The translations under genes and the position numbers were made by a program. From Clostridioides mangenotii TR (lineage in GTDB: Bacteria > Bacillota > Clostridia > Peptostreptococcales > Peptostreptococcaceae), in the NCBI RefSeq assembly GCF_000498755.1, contig NZ_AXUS01000008.1:45541-109540 (forward strand): DNA of 64,000 nucleotides, in the 5' to 3' direction. Below, piece by piece: positions 18,769 to 28,190 of this stretch. The notes under the pieces were generated by a model. The model worked only from the letters and a program-made list of their open reading frames with translations. It had not been told where the DNA came from and did not search any database. Position 1 is the first letter of the stretch. Every line of letters begins with the position of its first letter.

Positions 18769-20079
18769 GTGAACTTAGATAATAAAATCAAAAATAAAAA
18801 TGAAAAAGTTTCGGTGGTAGGTCTTGGTTATGTGGGATTGCCATTAGCTATAGAATTTGCCAAGAAAGTTGATGTTATAGGTTTTGATATAAATGAAGAA
18901 AAAACTAATTCCTATAAAAATGGAATAGATCTCACACAAGAAGTTGGAAATTTAGAGCTAGAAAAAACAGATGTATTTTTTACTTCAGATGAAAATATAT
19001 TAAAGGAAGCTAAATTTCACATTGTTGCAGTCCCAACTCCTATTAATATTGATAAGACACCTAATTTAAAACCGGTTATAAGTGCTACAGAAACAGTTGG
19101 AAGAAATCTAACTAAAGGTTCTATAGTTGTTTATGAATCAACTGTTTATCCAGGAACTACTGAAGAAATATGTATACCTATATTAGAAGAAATTTCTGGA
19201 CTTAAATATTTAAAGGATTTTAAAGTTGGGTATTCTCCTGAAAGGATAAATCCTGGTGATAAAAAAAATAAACTTACAAATATAGTTAAAGTTGTATCTG
19301 GTTGTGATAAAGAATCTTTAGATATTATAGCAAATGTATATAAAATGATAATAGATGCTGGTGTATATAAAGCTGAAAGCATAAAAGTAGCAGAGGCATC
19401 TAAGGTTATAGAAAACTCTCAAAGAGATATAAATATAGCATTTATGAACGAGCTGTCTATGGTGTTTAATAAAATGAATATAGATACTCAGGAAGTTTTA
19501 AAAGCTGCATCTACAAAGTGGAATTTTTTAAACTTTACCCCTGGTTTAGTTGGAGGCCATTGTATAGGCGTAGATCCATACTATTTTATTTACAAAGCTG
19601 AGGAGCTGGGGTATCACTCTCAAATAATTTCCTCAGGAAGAAAAATAAATGATGATATGGCAAAGTTTGTTTGTGATAGCACTGTAAAAAATCTTATAAA
19701 AGCTGATAAAAAAGTAAAAGGTGCGCGGGTAGCTATTTTTGGGTTAACATTTAAAGAAAACTGTCCAGATACTAGAAACACAAAGGTTATAGATATAATA
19801 AAAGAATTAGAAGAATATGATATCGAGACATTGGTATATGACCCAATTGCGGACATGCATGAATCTTATAATCATTATAAGATAAATTTAAATTCACTTG
19901 AAGATATAAAAGATGTAGATGCAGTATTATTTGCAGTTGCACATGATGAATTTAAAAGTATTGATTTGAAACAAATAAGCTCTTACTTTAAGAGTGGTAA
20001 AAAAGTTTTAATAGATATCAAGGGATTATATAATAAACAAGAGGCTTTAGATAATGAATTCGTATATTGGAGATTATAA
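18769..20079 (+). CDS. Nucleotide-sugar 6-dehydrogenase of the WbpA/TviB group (UDP-HexNAc dehydrogenase)
   Basis: A 436-residue protein, GTG start after GGAGGATTATT. It has VSVVGLGYVGLPLAIEFAKK, the NAD fold, then SPERINPGDK, KVIENSQRDINIAFMNEL and the catalytic cysteine in GGHCIGVDPYYF. That last motif separates the UDP-GlcNAc/GalNAc dehydrogenase group (WbpA, WecC, TviB) from Ugd. It likely oxidises UDP-N-acetyl-hexosamine to the uronate. It is the second sugar dehydrogenase in the locus and not a duplicate of ugd. Which epimer it uses is uncertain. It starts the module 18769-23995, which has its own upstream terminator boundary. Confidence 0.85.
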   Translation: MNLDNKIKNKNEKVSVVGLGYVGLPLAIEFAKKVDVIGFDINEEKTNSYKNGIDLTQEVGNLELEKTDVFFTSDENILKEAKFHIVAVPTPINIDKTPNLKPVISATETVGRNLTKGSIVVYESTVYPGTTEEICIPILEEISGLKYLKDFKVGYSPERINPGDKKNKLTNIVKVVSGCDKESLDIIANVYKMIIDAGVYKAESIKVAEASKVIENSQRDINIAFMNELSMVFNKMNIDTQEVLKAASTKWNFLNFTPGLVGGHCIGVDPYYFIYKAEELGYHSQIISSGRKINDDMAKFVCDSTVKNLIKADKKVKGARVAIFGLTFKENCPDTRNTKVIDIIKELEEYDIETLVYDPIADMHESYNHYKINLNSLEDIKDVDAVLFAVAHDEFKSIDLKQISSYFKSGKKVLIDIKGLYNKQEALDNEFVYWRL

Positions 20080-20093
20080 ATAAGGAGGAAGAG

Positions 20094-21244
20094 ATGAAAA
20101 TACTACACGTTTGTTCTTATTATATAACTTCAAAACTATATAAAAATTTAGTGGAAAAGTTAGAAGAGGAAGGTTTTTATAATGAAGTCTATATTCCTAT
20201 CAATTCTCAAAGTTTTGAACATAAGTATATAGGGAAAAAAAGTGATAAAACAAATTATATTTACTCAAATTGTTTTAATAAAATAGATAGAGTAAGTTTC
20301 AATTTGAAAAATAATAAAATTTATTCTGATTTAAATAAAAAAGTAGATTTAGATAGCATAGATGTTGTACATGCTCATTCTTTATTTGTAAATGGATATG
20401 TAGCTTATAAGTTAAAAAGAGATAAAAATATTGACTATATTGTTGCAGTTAGAAATACAGATGTAAATACATTTTTTAAGAAAATGATCCATTTGCGAAA
20501 ACTTGGAATTGATATATTAAAAAATGCGAAAAAATAATCTTTATATCCTCAAGATATCAAGATTTTGTAATAGATAATTATATACCAGAACATCTTAAAG
20601 AGGAAATAAAACAAAAGTCCATTGTAATACCAAATGGAATCGATGAGTTTTGGTTTAATAACTTAGAATTAGAGCCTAAAATTATTAAAAAAGATAATAT
20701 AAAACTTATATATGTTGGGAAATTAGATAAAAACAAAAATATAAGGACATCAATAGAAGTGATAAATAAACTAAATAAAATGGGTTATAATGCTACTTTA
20801 GATATAGTTGGTGATGGACCGGAATTTACCAAATTAAAAGAACTAGAAAATAGAGCAGAGTATAAAAATAAAATAACTCTATATGGTTATATGGAAAAAG
20901 AAGATATAATGAATTTATACAGAAAAAATGATATATTCATAATGCCTTCAAAATATGAAACATTTGGTTTAGTATATATAGAGGCTATTACGCAAGGACT
21001 TCCAGTTATATATACAAGAGGTCAAGGTTTTGATGGATACTTCGATGAAGGTACTGTCGGCTATGGAGTAAAATATGATGATGTAGAAGAAATTACAGAT
21101 AGTATTCTTAAGATATTAGAAAAAGAAATATGGAATTTTAAAGATATAGAAGTAGAGTTAAAAGGCTCTTTCGATTGGAAGAATGTAGCATTAGAATATA
21201 AAAAGATTTATTGTGATATAAAGAATTCTGATTCAGTTCTTTAG
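20094..21244 (+). CDS. GT4-family glycosyltransferase (frameshift in assembly)
   Basis: About 383 residues when repaired. The start at 20094 follows AAGGAGGAAG. The N-terminal half (MKILHVCSYYITSKLYKN, then VDVVHAHSLFVNGYVAYKL-like residues) is the acceptor domain. The frame breaks in the A-run at 20529-20534; one added A gives NAKKIIFISSRYQDF and continues through VIPNGIDEFW, LIYVGKLDKNKN, LDIVGDGPE and MPSKYETFGLVYIEA, the GT4 donor-site block with its Glu. It should transfer a sugar from an activated donor to the repeat unit. It is very AT-rich. A sequence error is the simplest explanation of the break. Confidence 0.8.
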
Positions 21245-21256
21245 AAAGGAGACATT

Positions 21257-22458
21257 ATGAAAATTTTATATTTAGTAAATATGAATGAAAATAATAGAAA
21301 AGGACTTTTTACAGTTGCTCATGAAAGAATAAAAGAAATGATAAAAAGCGGTACTGTAGAAGATTACGATATTTATTCAATTCAATTTTGGGATGTAGGT
21401 ATAAGAAACTTTTTAAAAAAAATAATGGGTAAGACAACTACTACAAAGGGTTCTGATAAATTTGACTATGAGAATGTAGAATATAAAAAGATATATTTAA
21501 AGACAGGTTTATTTAGCAAGTTAATTGAGAGAACAAATTTTGATGTAATTAGATATTTACCATTTTTAAAAAAATACGAGGAAGTTATTAGAAGTTGTGA
21601 TGTAGTAAGTGTTCCTTGGGGATATCCTCATGGTAGAATAGGATATTGGATAAATAAATTATATAAAAAACCATATATAGTTACTTATTATGGTAGTGAT
21701 ATACATACGATGCCATATCAAAAAAACATATAAAAAAGAAAATAAATGAAGTTATGGATAATGCATATTTTAATATGTTTGTCAGTAACGGCTTATATGA
21801 AAATGCAAAGGAATTAGGTTATAAAAAAGATAACTATATGGTAATTAATAATGGAGTAAATCCAGATAAATTTTATACTATAGCTGAAGAAGAAATAGAT
21901 GAAATAAAGAAAAAAATAAATCTAAGTGGTAAAATTATAGGATTCACAGGAAATTTAAATACTGTTAAAAGGGCTGACAAACTAATTGAGATATTTGACC
22001 ACATAAATATATTATCAAAAGAAGAAGTTAGTTTTTTAGTTGTAGGGGATGGCCCACTAAGAGATGGCATGGAAAAGGATGCAAAGGACAAAAATTTAAA
22101 TATATTCTTTAGTGGTAATGTTAAAGTGGATGATGTAAGAAACTATATGAATGTTATGGATATGATGTTGCTTCCAAGTAGAAATGAAGGTTTTGGTTGT
22201 GTTGTTCTAGAAGCTAATGCCTGTGGAACGAGAGTAATAGGAAGCGATGTCGGTGGTATATGTGAAGCTGTTAGAAATGACGAGTTAATTGTAAGCGAGG
22301 GCGATGACTTTGAATTAAGGATGGCTAAAAAAACTGTTGATATTTTAAATCAGAGTTATGATAAAAATAAATTGATAGAGGATGTAAAAAATGGTTTTAC
22401 TTGGAGTGCAATAGCTCAGCATGAAATAAATGTATACAAAGGAGTACAAAATGAGTAA
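21257..22458 (+). CDS. GT4-family glycosyltransferase (frameshift in assembly)
   Basis: About 400 residues when repaired. The start follows AAAGGAGAC. The N-terminal domain has LYLVNMNENNRKGLFTVAHE and YIVTYYGSDIHTMP. The frame stops at 21733; one extra A in the run 21720-21726 restores the frame and continues HIKKKINEVMDNAYF, VINNGVNPDKF, GFTGNLNTVKRADKLI, LVVGDGPL and LPSRNEGFGCVVLEANACG (donor site with the conserved Glu). Its stop overlaps the start of the second MurJ (ATGAGTAA), so translation is probably coupled. It likely adds a sugar to the lipid-linked unit. Confidence 0.8.
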
Positions 22459-23995
22459 AGTAGCTAAAGCAACTTTAGGTCTTATGGTAGTAACAATGCT
22501 ATCAAAATGTTTGGGATTTGCTAGAGAGGTAGTTTTAGGAGCTGCATATGGTTTAGAAAGTGATATGTATATAATGGCCATGAATATTCCAAGAGTATTA
22601 TTTGCTTTATTAGCTACTGCTATAGCTACAACTTTTATTCCATTATTTTATGAAAACCAAAAAAAAGGTGGAGATGAAAATGCTTTAAAATTTTCAAACA
22701 ATATTATCAATATAACGCTTATATTAGGAATAATTCTTTCTATATTAGCATTTATATTTGCTGAACCAATTGTAAGAGTTTTTGCATTTGGATATAAGGG
22801 TGATAAGTTTACTCAAACAGTAATTTTTACTAGAATAATGATTTTTGGTGGCCTATTTAGTGGTCTTAGTAGTATTATGACTTCATATTTACAAATTAAT
22901 GGGAGTTTTAAAATTCCGGGTCTAACAGGAATTCCTTTCAATATAATAATCATAGTCTCAATAGTATTAAGTATAAAGTTAAATAATATATATATTTTAC
23001 CAATAGGTACTCTTTTAGCGATGGCTAGTCAATTTTTATTTCAGATTCCATATGCGTATAAAAAAGGTTATAGGTATAAAGCAGTTTTTGATTTAAAAGA
23101 TGAGTATATTAAAAAAATAATATATTTAGTTTCTCCTGTTTTTATTGGAGTGGCAATTAGTCAAATAAATACAACCGTAGACAGAGCATTAGCTTCTACC
23201 CTGAACAATGGTAGTGTTGCCGCTTTAAATTATGCAAATAGGTTAAATGGATTTGTTATGGGATTATTTATAGCATCTGTAGGAGCAGTAATTTACCCTA
23301 TGCTATCAAAATTTTCTCTTAATAATGATAATGAACATTTTTCTGAGTCAATAGTAAAAAGTACAAATATTATTGTATTGTTAGTAATGCCGATTTCAAT
23401 AGGTGCTATATTTTTATCTACTCCAATAGTTAGATTTTTATTTGAAAGAGGAAAATTTGATAGTCAAGCTACACAAATGACTGCGATAGCATTAGTTTTC
23501 TATGCAGTGGGAATGCTCGGCTTTGGTCTACGAGAGATTTTAACAAAAGTGTTTTATTCTCTACAAGATACAAAAACACCTATGATAAATGGTGTTATAT
23601 GCATGATTCTTAACATAGTATTTAATTTAGTTCTTATAAGATTTATGGGGCATGCTGGACTTGCTTTAGGAACAAGTTTATCAGCTCTTATATGTATATA
23701 CTTACTATTTAGAAGCTTAAAAAATAGAATTGGTGATTTTGGACAAGGAGATATTTTTAAGGTAATGATTAAAACGCTAATCTCATCTATATTTATGGGA
23801 GTTGCTGTATTTTTTATACATAGGTTATTGAGTGATATTTTAGGGACAGGCTTTATCGGAGAAGCTATTTCTTTATTTGGATCAATTGGAATCGGTGTAT
23901 CTATTTATCTATTATTAATATATTTACTGAAAATAGAAGAGATTAATATTGTGACTGATTTGATAAAAACAAGATTAAAAAATAGAAGTATATAA
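22451..23995 (+). CDS. MurJ/MviN-family lipid-linked oligosaccharide flippase (second copy)
   Basis: A 514-residue protein with about 14 membrane segments. The start at 22451 lies behind AAAGGAG; an earlier ATG at 22430 is inside the previous gene without a ribosome site. MSKVAKATLGLMVVTMLSKC, ALNYANRLNGF and FYSLQDTKTPM mark the family. It differs throughout from the copy at 7114, so they are old paralogues or one copy was acquired. It is translationally coupled to a glycosyltransferase, which suggests that it flips the product of its own module. A strong terminator follows. Confidence 0.87.
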   Translation: MSKVAKATLGLMVVTMLSKCLGFAREVVLGAAYGLESDMYIMAMNIPRVLFALLATAIATTFIPLFYENQKKGGDENALKFSNNIINITLILGIILSILAFIFAEPIVRVFAFGYKGDKFTQTVIFTRIMIFGGLFSGLSSIMTSYLQINGSFKIPGLTGIPFNIIIIVSIVLSIKLNNIYILPIGTLLAMASQFLFQIPYAYKKGYRYKAVFDLKDEYIKKIIYLVSPVFIGVAISQINTTVDRALASTLNNGSVAALNYANRLNGFVMGLFIASVGAVIYPMLSKFSLNNDNEHFSESIVKSTNIIVLLVMPISIGAIFLSTPIVRFLFERGKFDSQATQMTAIALVFYAVGMLGFGLREILTKVFYSLQDTKTPMINGVICMILNIVFNLVLIRFMGHAGLALGTSLSALICIYLLFRSLKNRIGDFGQGDIFKVMIKTLISSIFMGVAVFFIHRLLSDILGTGFIGEAISLFGSIGIGVSIYLLLIYLLKIEEINIVTDLIKTRLKNRSI

Positions 23996-23997
23996 TC

Positions 23998-24037
23998 AAA
24001 GGCTATGCTATAATTTAGTATAGCCTTTATTATTTTT
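23998..24037 (+). terminator. Rho-independent terminator
   Basis: AAAGGCTATGCTATA pairs with TAGTATAGCCTTT and is followed by a T-rich tract. It closes the module 18769-23995. Confidence 0.85.
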
Positions 24038-24074
24038 AGGGTTATAATATATATGAAAAGGAGGTTATACAGAT

Positions 24075-25990
24075 ATGGAAAGAAGGTTTAGACTGAGAAG
24101 AGATAGTTCTCTCGCGAAGTTGTTAAAAAGACATTCATTTAGACGTATAATGTTGGTTGTTTTAGATGCTATATGTATATTAGTAGCATTTGAGTTGTCT
24201 TTAAATCTTACAACTACATCAACGGGTTTTTATATAAAAGGAAACTTTATTCCATTAATAGTGTATATTATCCTTCATGTTATTACGTTTATTATATTTA
24301 GGTGTTACAGTACGCTTTGGAGATATGCAGGTGAAGAAGGAATAATATCAATTTTTGCTGCAACATTTGCATACTTAATACCAGTGGTTATTGTACACAA
24401 AGTTATTAGCTACAATTATTCTGTATTATTTTATATTTTAAATACGATATTTATAATAATGTTTACACTTGGTTATAGAATCACATATAGGGCTATAAAA
24501 ATCATTATTAACAGAACTTCTATGCAGGAGGGAATTTCAAATGTACTTATAATAGGTGCAGGCAATGCTGGAGAGATGGTAGTTCAGGAATTAAACAGAA
24601 GTCCTAGACTCAGAAAATTACCTGTTGCCATAATTGACGATGATCCAAACAAAAGAGGAAGAGTGATTCACAATGTAAAGATTGTGGGAAGCACTGAGGA
24701 GATTCCTGAAATTGTCGAAAAGTACGAAGTAAATGAGATTATTTTCTCGATAGCAAATATAAATAAACAAAAAAAGAAGGACATTTTAGATATCTGTAAA
24801 AATACAAATAGCAAAATAAGAACAATACCTGGAATCTACGAGATCATTGATGGAAAAGTAAATATTAAGCAGGTTAGAGATGTAAGAATTGAAGATTTAT
24901 TGGGTAGAGAACCGATAGAAGTTGATTATAAAGATATAAGTAACTATATCGCAGGAAAAAATGTAATAGTTACAGGAGGAGGCGGATCGATTGGATCAGA
25001 GCTTTGCAGGCAGATTGCAAGCTTTAAGCCAAATAGATTAATAATCCTAGATAACTATGAGAACAATGCTTACGCAATACAACAGGAGCTTATTAGAAAG
25101 TATGGGGACAAGCTGGATCTAGTAGTTGTGATAGCATCGATTAGAGAGAAGAAAAGATTAGATGAAATATTCGATATGCATAAACCAGAGATAGTTTTCC
25201 ATGCAGCTGCGCATAAACACGTGCCACTTATGGAGTTTAGCCCGGGTGAAGCTATAAAAAACAATATATTTGGAACATTAAATACGGCTCAAGTTGCATC
25301 TAAGCACAATGTAGAGAGATTTGTACTTATATCTACGGATAAAGCTGTTAACCCTACAAATATAATGGGAGCTACTAAAAGAGCTGCTGAGATGATTATA
25401 CAGACTATAAATAAAGAGAGCAAAACAGATTTTGTAGCCGTTAGATTTGGAAATGTATTAGGAAGCAATGGAAGTGTAATTCCGCTATTCAAAAAGCAAA
25501 TAGCAGACGGAGGACCTGTGACAGTAACTCATCCCATGATAATTAGGTACTTTATGACGATCCCAGAAGCTGTTGGGCTAGTTATTCAAGCTGGAGCTAT
25601 GGCTAAGGGCGGAGAGATATTTGTACTTGATATGGGCGAGCTGTAAAGATTTTAGATCTTGCTAATAACTTGATTAAATTTAGCGGTCTGGAGCCGGGAG
25701 TAGATATTAAGATAAAGTTTACAGGACTTAGACCAGGAGAAAAACTTTACGAAGAGCTACTTATGTCGGAAGAAGGTCTTTTAGAAACAACACATAAAAA
25801 AATATTTATAGGTAAGCCGATAAATATAAATAGAGAAAAAATAGAGAAAATATTAAAAGAGTTACAAATGGTTACAGAGGACGAGAAGACCGATAAAATA
25901 GAATCATTGATGAAAACATTAGTTACTACTTATATAAGCGCTGAGGAGGCAAATGAGAGGGAAATAGCTATAACAAAAATTGATGATTAG
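24075..25990 (+). CDS. Membrane NDP-sugar 4,6-dehydratase/epimerase (CapD/PglF family; frameshift in assembly)
   Basis: About 638 residues when repaired. Four hydrophobic helices occupy residues of about 25-135. A first nucleotide-binding region (NVLIIGAGNAGEMVVQEL) follows, then the short-chain dehydrogenase domain (PF02719) with VTGGGGSIGSELCRQI, HAAAHKHVPLME, STDKAVNPTNIMGATKR (in place of the usual Tyr-x3-Lys, as in this family) and GNVLGSNGSVIPLF. The frame ends at 25646 in MGEL. Adding one base at 25641 gives MGEPVKILDLANNLIKFSG and reaches LRPGEKLYEELLM. It should convert UDP-GlcNAc to a 4-keto-6-deoxy sugar or its epimer. It is the last gene of the polymer locus and has its own ribosome site AAAGGAGG. 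Confidence 0.83.
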
Positions 25991-26069
25991 TTACAGTAGT
26001 TACAATTTTGTTTGTATTTATTAAAAAAAGGACTGAAAAAAGAAACATTTATTACTAAAAACAGGAAAA

Positions 26070-26160
26070 ATTACAAAAATGTTACAAAAAAGGTTGCAAT
26101 TTTTTTCCATATGCGTTAGTATATTAATTAGTTGTTTTGAGAAAGTAACAAATTTGTAAA
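26070..26160 (+). promoter_or_regulatory. Promoter with two WalR-like repeats, upstream of the first NlpC/P60 gene
   Basis: ATTACAAAAATGTTACA (26070-26086; inverted TGTAAC-N5-TGTAAT) lies 7 bases before the -35 TTGCAA (26094-26099), with a weak -10 TAGTAT at 26117-26122 after 17 bases. A second, direct-orientation repeat AGTAAC-AAATT-TGTAAA lies at 26144-26160, downstream of the -10 and before the ribosome site. The first repeat fits the known WalR consensus exactly; the second differs at one position. Confidence 0.55.
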
Positions 26161-26186
26161 TAATAGATATGGGGGAAATTTTAACT

Positions 26187-26906
26187 ATGATAACTAAGAG
26201 TAAAAGAAGCATATTCAAAAAGACAATCGCTATGGTATTGATATCAGGATTCGTACTGATGGAAGGAATGGCAATTCAAGCTAATGCAGCAGAAACTACA
26301 GAGAGTAAAGAGCCAACTGCAATAGTAAATGAATGTGACTTTTTAAATATGAGAAGCTCAGCTGGCGTAAGCGGGAGAGTTGTAGGAAGAATAAACACTG
26401 GAGATAAAGTAGACGTTTTAAATATGCACTACAATGGCTGGGTACAAATAAAAACTGTTGACCATGTAAAAGGTTGGGTAAACGGAAGATACTTAACTAT
26501 AAAAGGTGGAACACCAAATAAAGGAAACAGTGACAAAGTAGAGAGTATATTAAAGCTTGCTTATAAACAACAAGGTAAACCATATAGATGGGGAGCTACT
26601 GGACCTAACTCATTTGATTGTTCAGGATTCACTTCTTATGTTTATAAAAACGGTGCTGGAATAACTATACCAAGAGTATCAAGAAGCCAAGCTACAGTAG
26701 GAACTTATGTAAACAGAGCTAATTTACAACCAGGAGATCTAGTATTCTTCGGCTCAGGTAAAAGCATAACTCACGTTGGTATGTATGTAGGAGATCAAAA
26801 ATTCATACATTCACCACAAACAGGAGATGTAGTAAAAGTTAGCAAAATGGATACTGGAAGCTACTCTAGGAGATTTATAACAGCAAAACGTATAGTACAA
26901 AACTAA
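26187..26906 (+). CDS. Secreted NlpC/P60 peptidoglycan endopeptidase with SH3b domain
   Basis: A 239-residue protein. The start at 26187 is preferred over 26169 because GGGGG lies about 10 bases ahead and a clean signal peptide follows (basic N-terminus, hydrophobic core, cleavage near AQANAAET-like residues at about 35). Residues of about 40-110 form a bacterial SH3 domain (LNMRSSAGVSGRVVGRI). Residues of about 120-239 are NlpC/P60: NSFDCSGFTSYVY has the catalytic Cys, SITHVGMYVG the His, and HSP the third polar residue. Such enzymes cut between D-Glu and diamino acid in stem peptides. It is followed by a strong terminator and a paralogue. Confidence 0.92.
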   Translation: MITKSKRSIFKKTIAMVLISGFVLMEGMAIQANAAETTESKEPTAIVNECDFLNMRSSAGVSGRVVGRINTGDKVDVLNMHYNGWVQIKTVDHVKGWVNGRYLTIKGGTPNKGNSDKVESILKLAYKQQGKPYRWGATGPNSFDCSGFTSYVYKNGAGITIPRVSRSQATVGTYVNRANLQPGDLVFFGSGKSITHVGMYVGDQKFIHSPQTGDVVKVSKMDTGSYSRRFITAKRIVQN

Positions 26907-26997
26907 TAAGCGAGTACTAAACTACTAACGACAAGATTAAAAAACTACAATAATATGATAATTACAAATACATAGTTAAAAACAACTTAAATTATAT

Positions 26998-27029
26998 ACA
27001 GTAGAGATATTTATCTCTACTGTTTTTTA
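26998..27029 (+). terminator. Rho-independent terminator
   Basis: ACAGTAGAGATA-TT-TATCTCTACTGT is a near-perfect stem followed by TTTTTT. The rest of the gap up to the next promoter (27030-27170) shows no gene. Confidence 0.92.
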
Positions 27030-27178
27030 TTGTATGATTATATACATTTATAGTTTCTTATTTTATATTCCAATTGGATTGGATTATAAAATAATTAAAA
27101 AGCATGCCTTAATAAAAGAGTAGTTAAAATAAATTGGATACAAAAAGAAACAAAGTTATTACAGAAAAATTATGAAAA

Positions 27179-27268
27179 GTTACAAAAATATTACAAATAA
27201 GGGTTGCAATTTTCTCGAATATAGTATAGAATCATATTTATGAATTAGAAAAGTAACAAAAAAGTAAC
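27179..27268 (+). promoter_or_regulatory. Promoter with WalR-like repeats, upstream of the second NlpC/P60 gene
   Basis: GTTACAAAAATATTACA (27179-27195) reads TGTAAT-N5-TGTAAC on the other strand and fits TGTWAH-N5-TGTWAH. It lies 8 bases before the -35 TTGCAA (27204-27209); the -10 TAGAAT is at 27227-27232. A direct repeat AGTAAC-AAAAA-AGTAAC lies at 27252-27268. Layout and spacing copy those of the 26187 gene. Confidence 0.55.
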
Positions 27269-27330
27269 AAAGAATTACAGGATCAAAAAAAGTAACAGAA
27301 TGATTACTTTTAATATATGGGGGCAAAGAT

Positions 27331-27894
27331 ATGATGGATATAAGTTATAGGAGATTTAAAAAAATAATAGCAGGAGTACTAATAGCATGTTTTGCACTTT
27401 TAGAAGGTCAAGTAGTTGCTATTGCGGCTGAAGCAGATTCTCAATCAATGGTATCTCAGACAATTGAAAGTAGCGTTCTGCTTAATAAAAATTTAGTTGC
27501 CGCTAATAGTGAACAAAACTCTAAAGTAAAGAAAGTTATCGATTTAGCTTATAAGCAAAAAGGTAAACCGTACAAATGGGGAGCTACTGGTCCTGACTCA
27601 TTTGACTGTTCAGGATTTACAACTTACGTTTACAAAAATGCAGCTAGTATAACACTTCCAAGAGTATCTAGAGATCAGGCTAAAGCTGGTACTAAAGTTG
27701 AGAGAAATAACCTTAAAGAAGGAGATTTAGTATTCTTTGGTTCAGGTGGAAGCATAACACATGTCGGTATGTATGTAGGGGATCAACAATTTATACATTC
27801 ACCACAATCCGGAGATGTAGTAAAAGTTACAAAAATGGATACAGGGAGTTATTCAAATAGATTTATAACAGCAAGACGTATAATACAAGAGTAG
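27331..27894 (+). CDS. Secreted NlpC/P60 peptidoglycan endopeptidase without SH3 domain
   Basis: A 187-residue paralogue of the previous gene. The start follows GGGGG by 9 bases. A signal peptide (RRFKKIIAGVLIACFALL, then VAIAAEA) is followed by a 30-residue linker where the sister has an SH3b domain. The NlpC/P60 domain is nearly identical: DSFDCSGFTTYVYKN with the catalytic Cys, SITHVGMYVGDQ with His, and QFIHSPQSGDVV. It should cut peptidoglycan stem peptides, perhaps with looser wall targeting. The shared C-terminal part and promoter show a recent duplication followed by domain loss or gain. Confidence 0.9.
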   Translation: MMDISYRRFKKIIAGVLIACFALLEGQVVAIAAEADSQSMVSQTIESSVLLNKNLVAANSEQNSKVKKVIDLAYKQKGKPYKWGATGPDSFDCSGFTTYVYKNAASITLPRVSRDQAKAGTKVERNNLKEGDLVFFGSGGSITHVGMYVGDQQFIHSPQSGDVVKVTKMDTGSYSNRFITARRIIQE

Positions 27895-27972
27895 TAAATT
27901 AAAGTCGCTAAACCAGCAAAAGAATAGACTATTTAACCTAGTCAATCTTTTTAAATTTAATATATACCTTTT

Positions 27973-28020
27973 AAGTAAAACAGCAGAGGAAATAATTTTC
28001 TTTGCTGTTTTACTTTATTT
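27973..28020 (+). terminator. Rho-independent terminator
   Basis: AAGTAAAACAGCAGAG pairs with CTTTGCTGTTTTACTT (one mismatch) around an AT loop, followed by T-rich sequence. Confidence 0.85.
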
Positions 28021-28085
28021 ATAAAATGGTCTATACGACAACACTTATATTAACAATAATCGAAAAATTAAATTAATGTCATTAA

Positions 28086-28155
28086 TTGACATATAATATA
28101 GAACTTCGATATACTAAATAAGTACGTGTAACAAATAGGTAACAAAGCAAGTAAC
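28086..28155 (+). promoter_or_regulatory. Promoter with GTAAC repeats, upstream of the GHL10-CWB2 gene
   Basis: The -35 TTGACA (28086-28091) and -10 TATACT (28110-28115) are spaced by 18 bases. TGTAAC-AAATA-GGTAAC at 28127-28143 is one base from the WalR consensus, and a further AGTAAC lies at 28150-28155. The repeats sit between the -10 and the ribosome site, as in the two NlpC/P60 genes. Confidence 0.5.
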
Positions 28156-28190
28156 AAAATAATTACAAAAGAGAAACAGGGGGGAATGAT

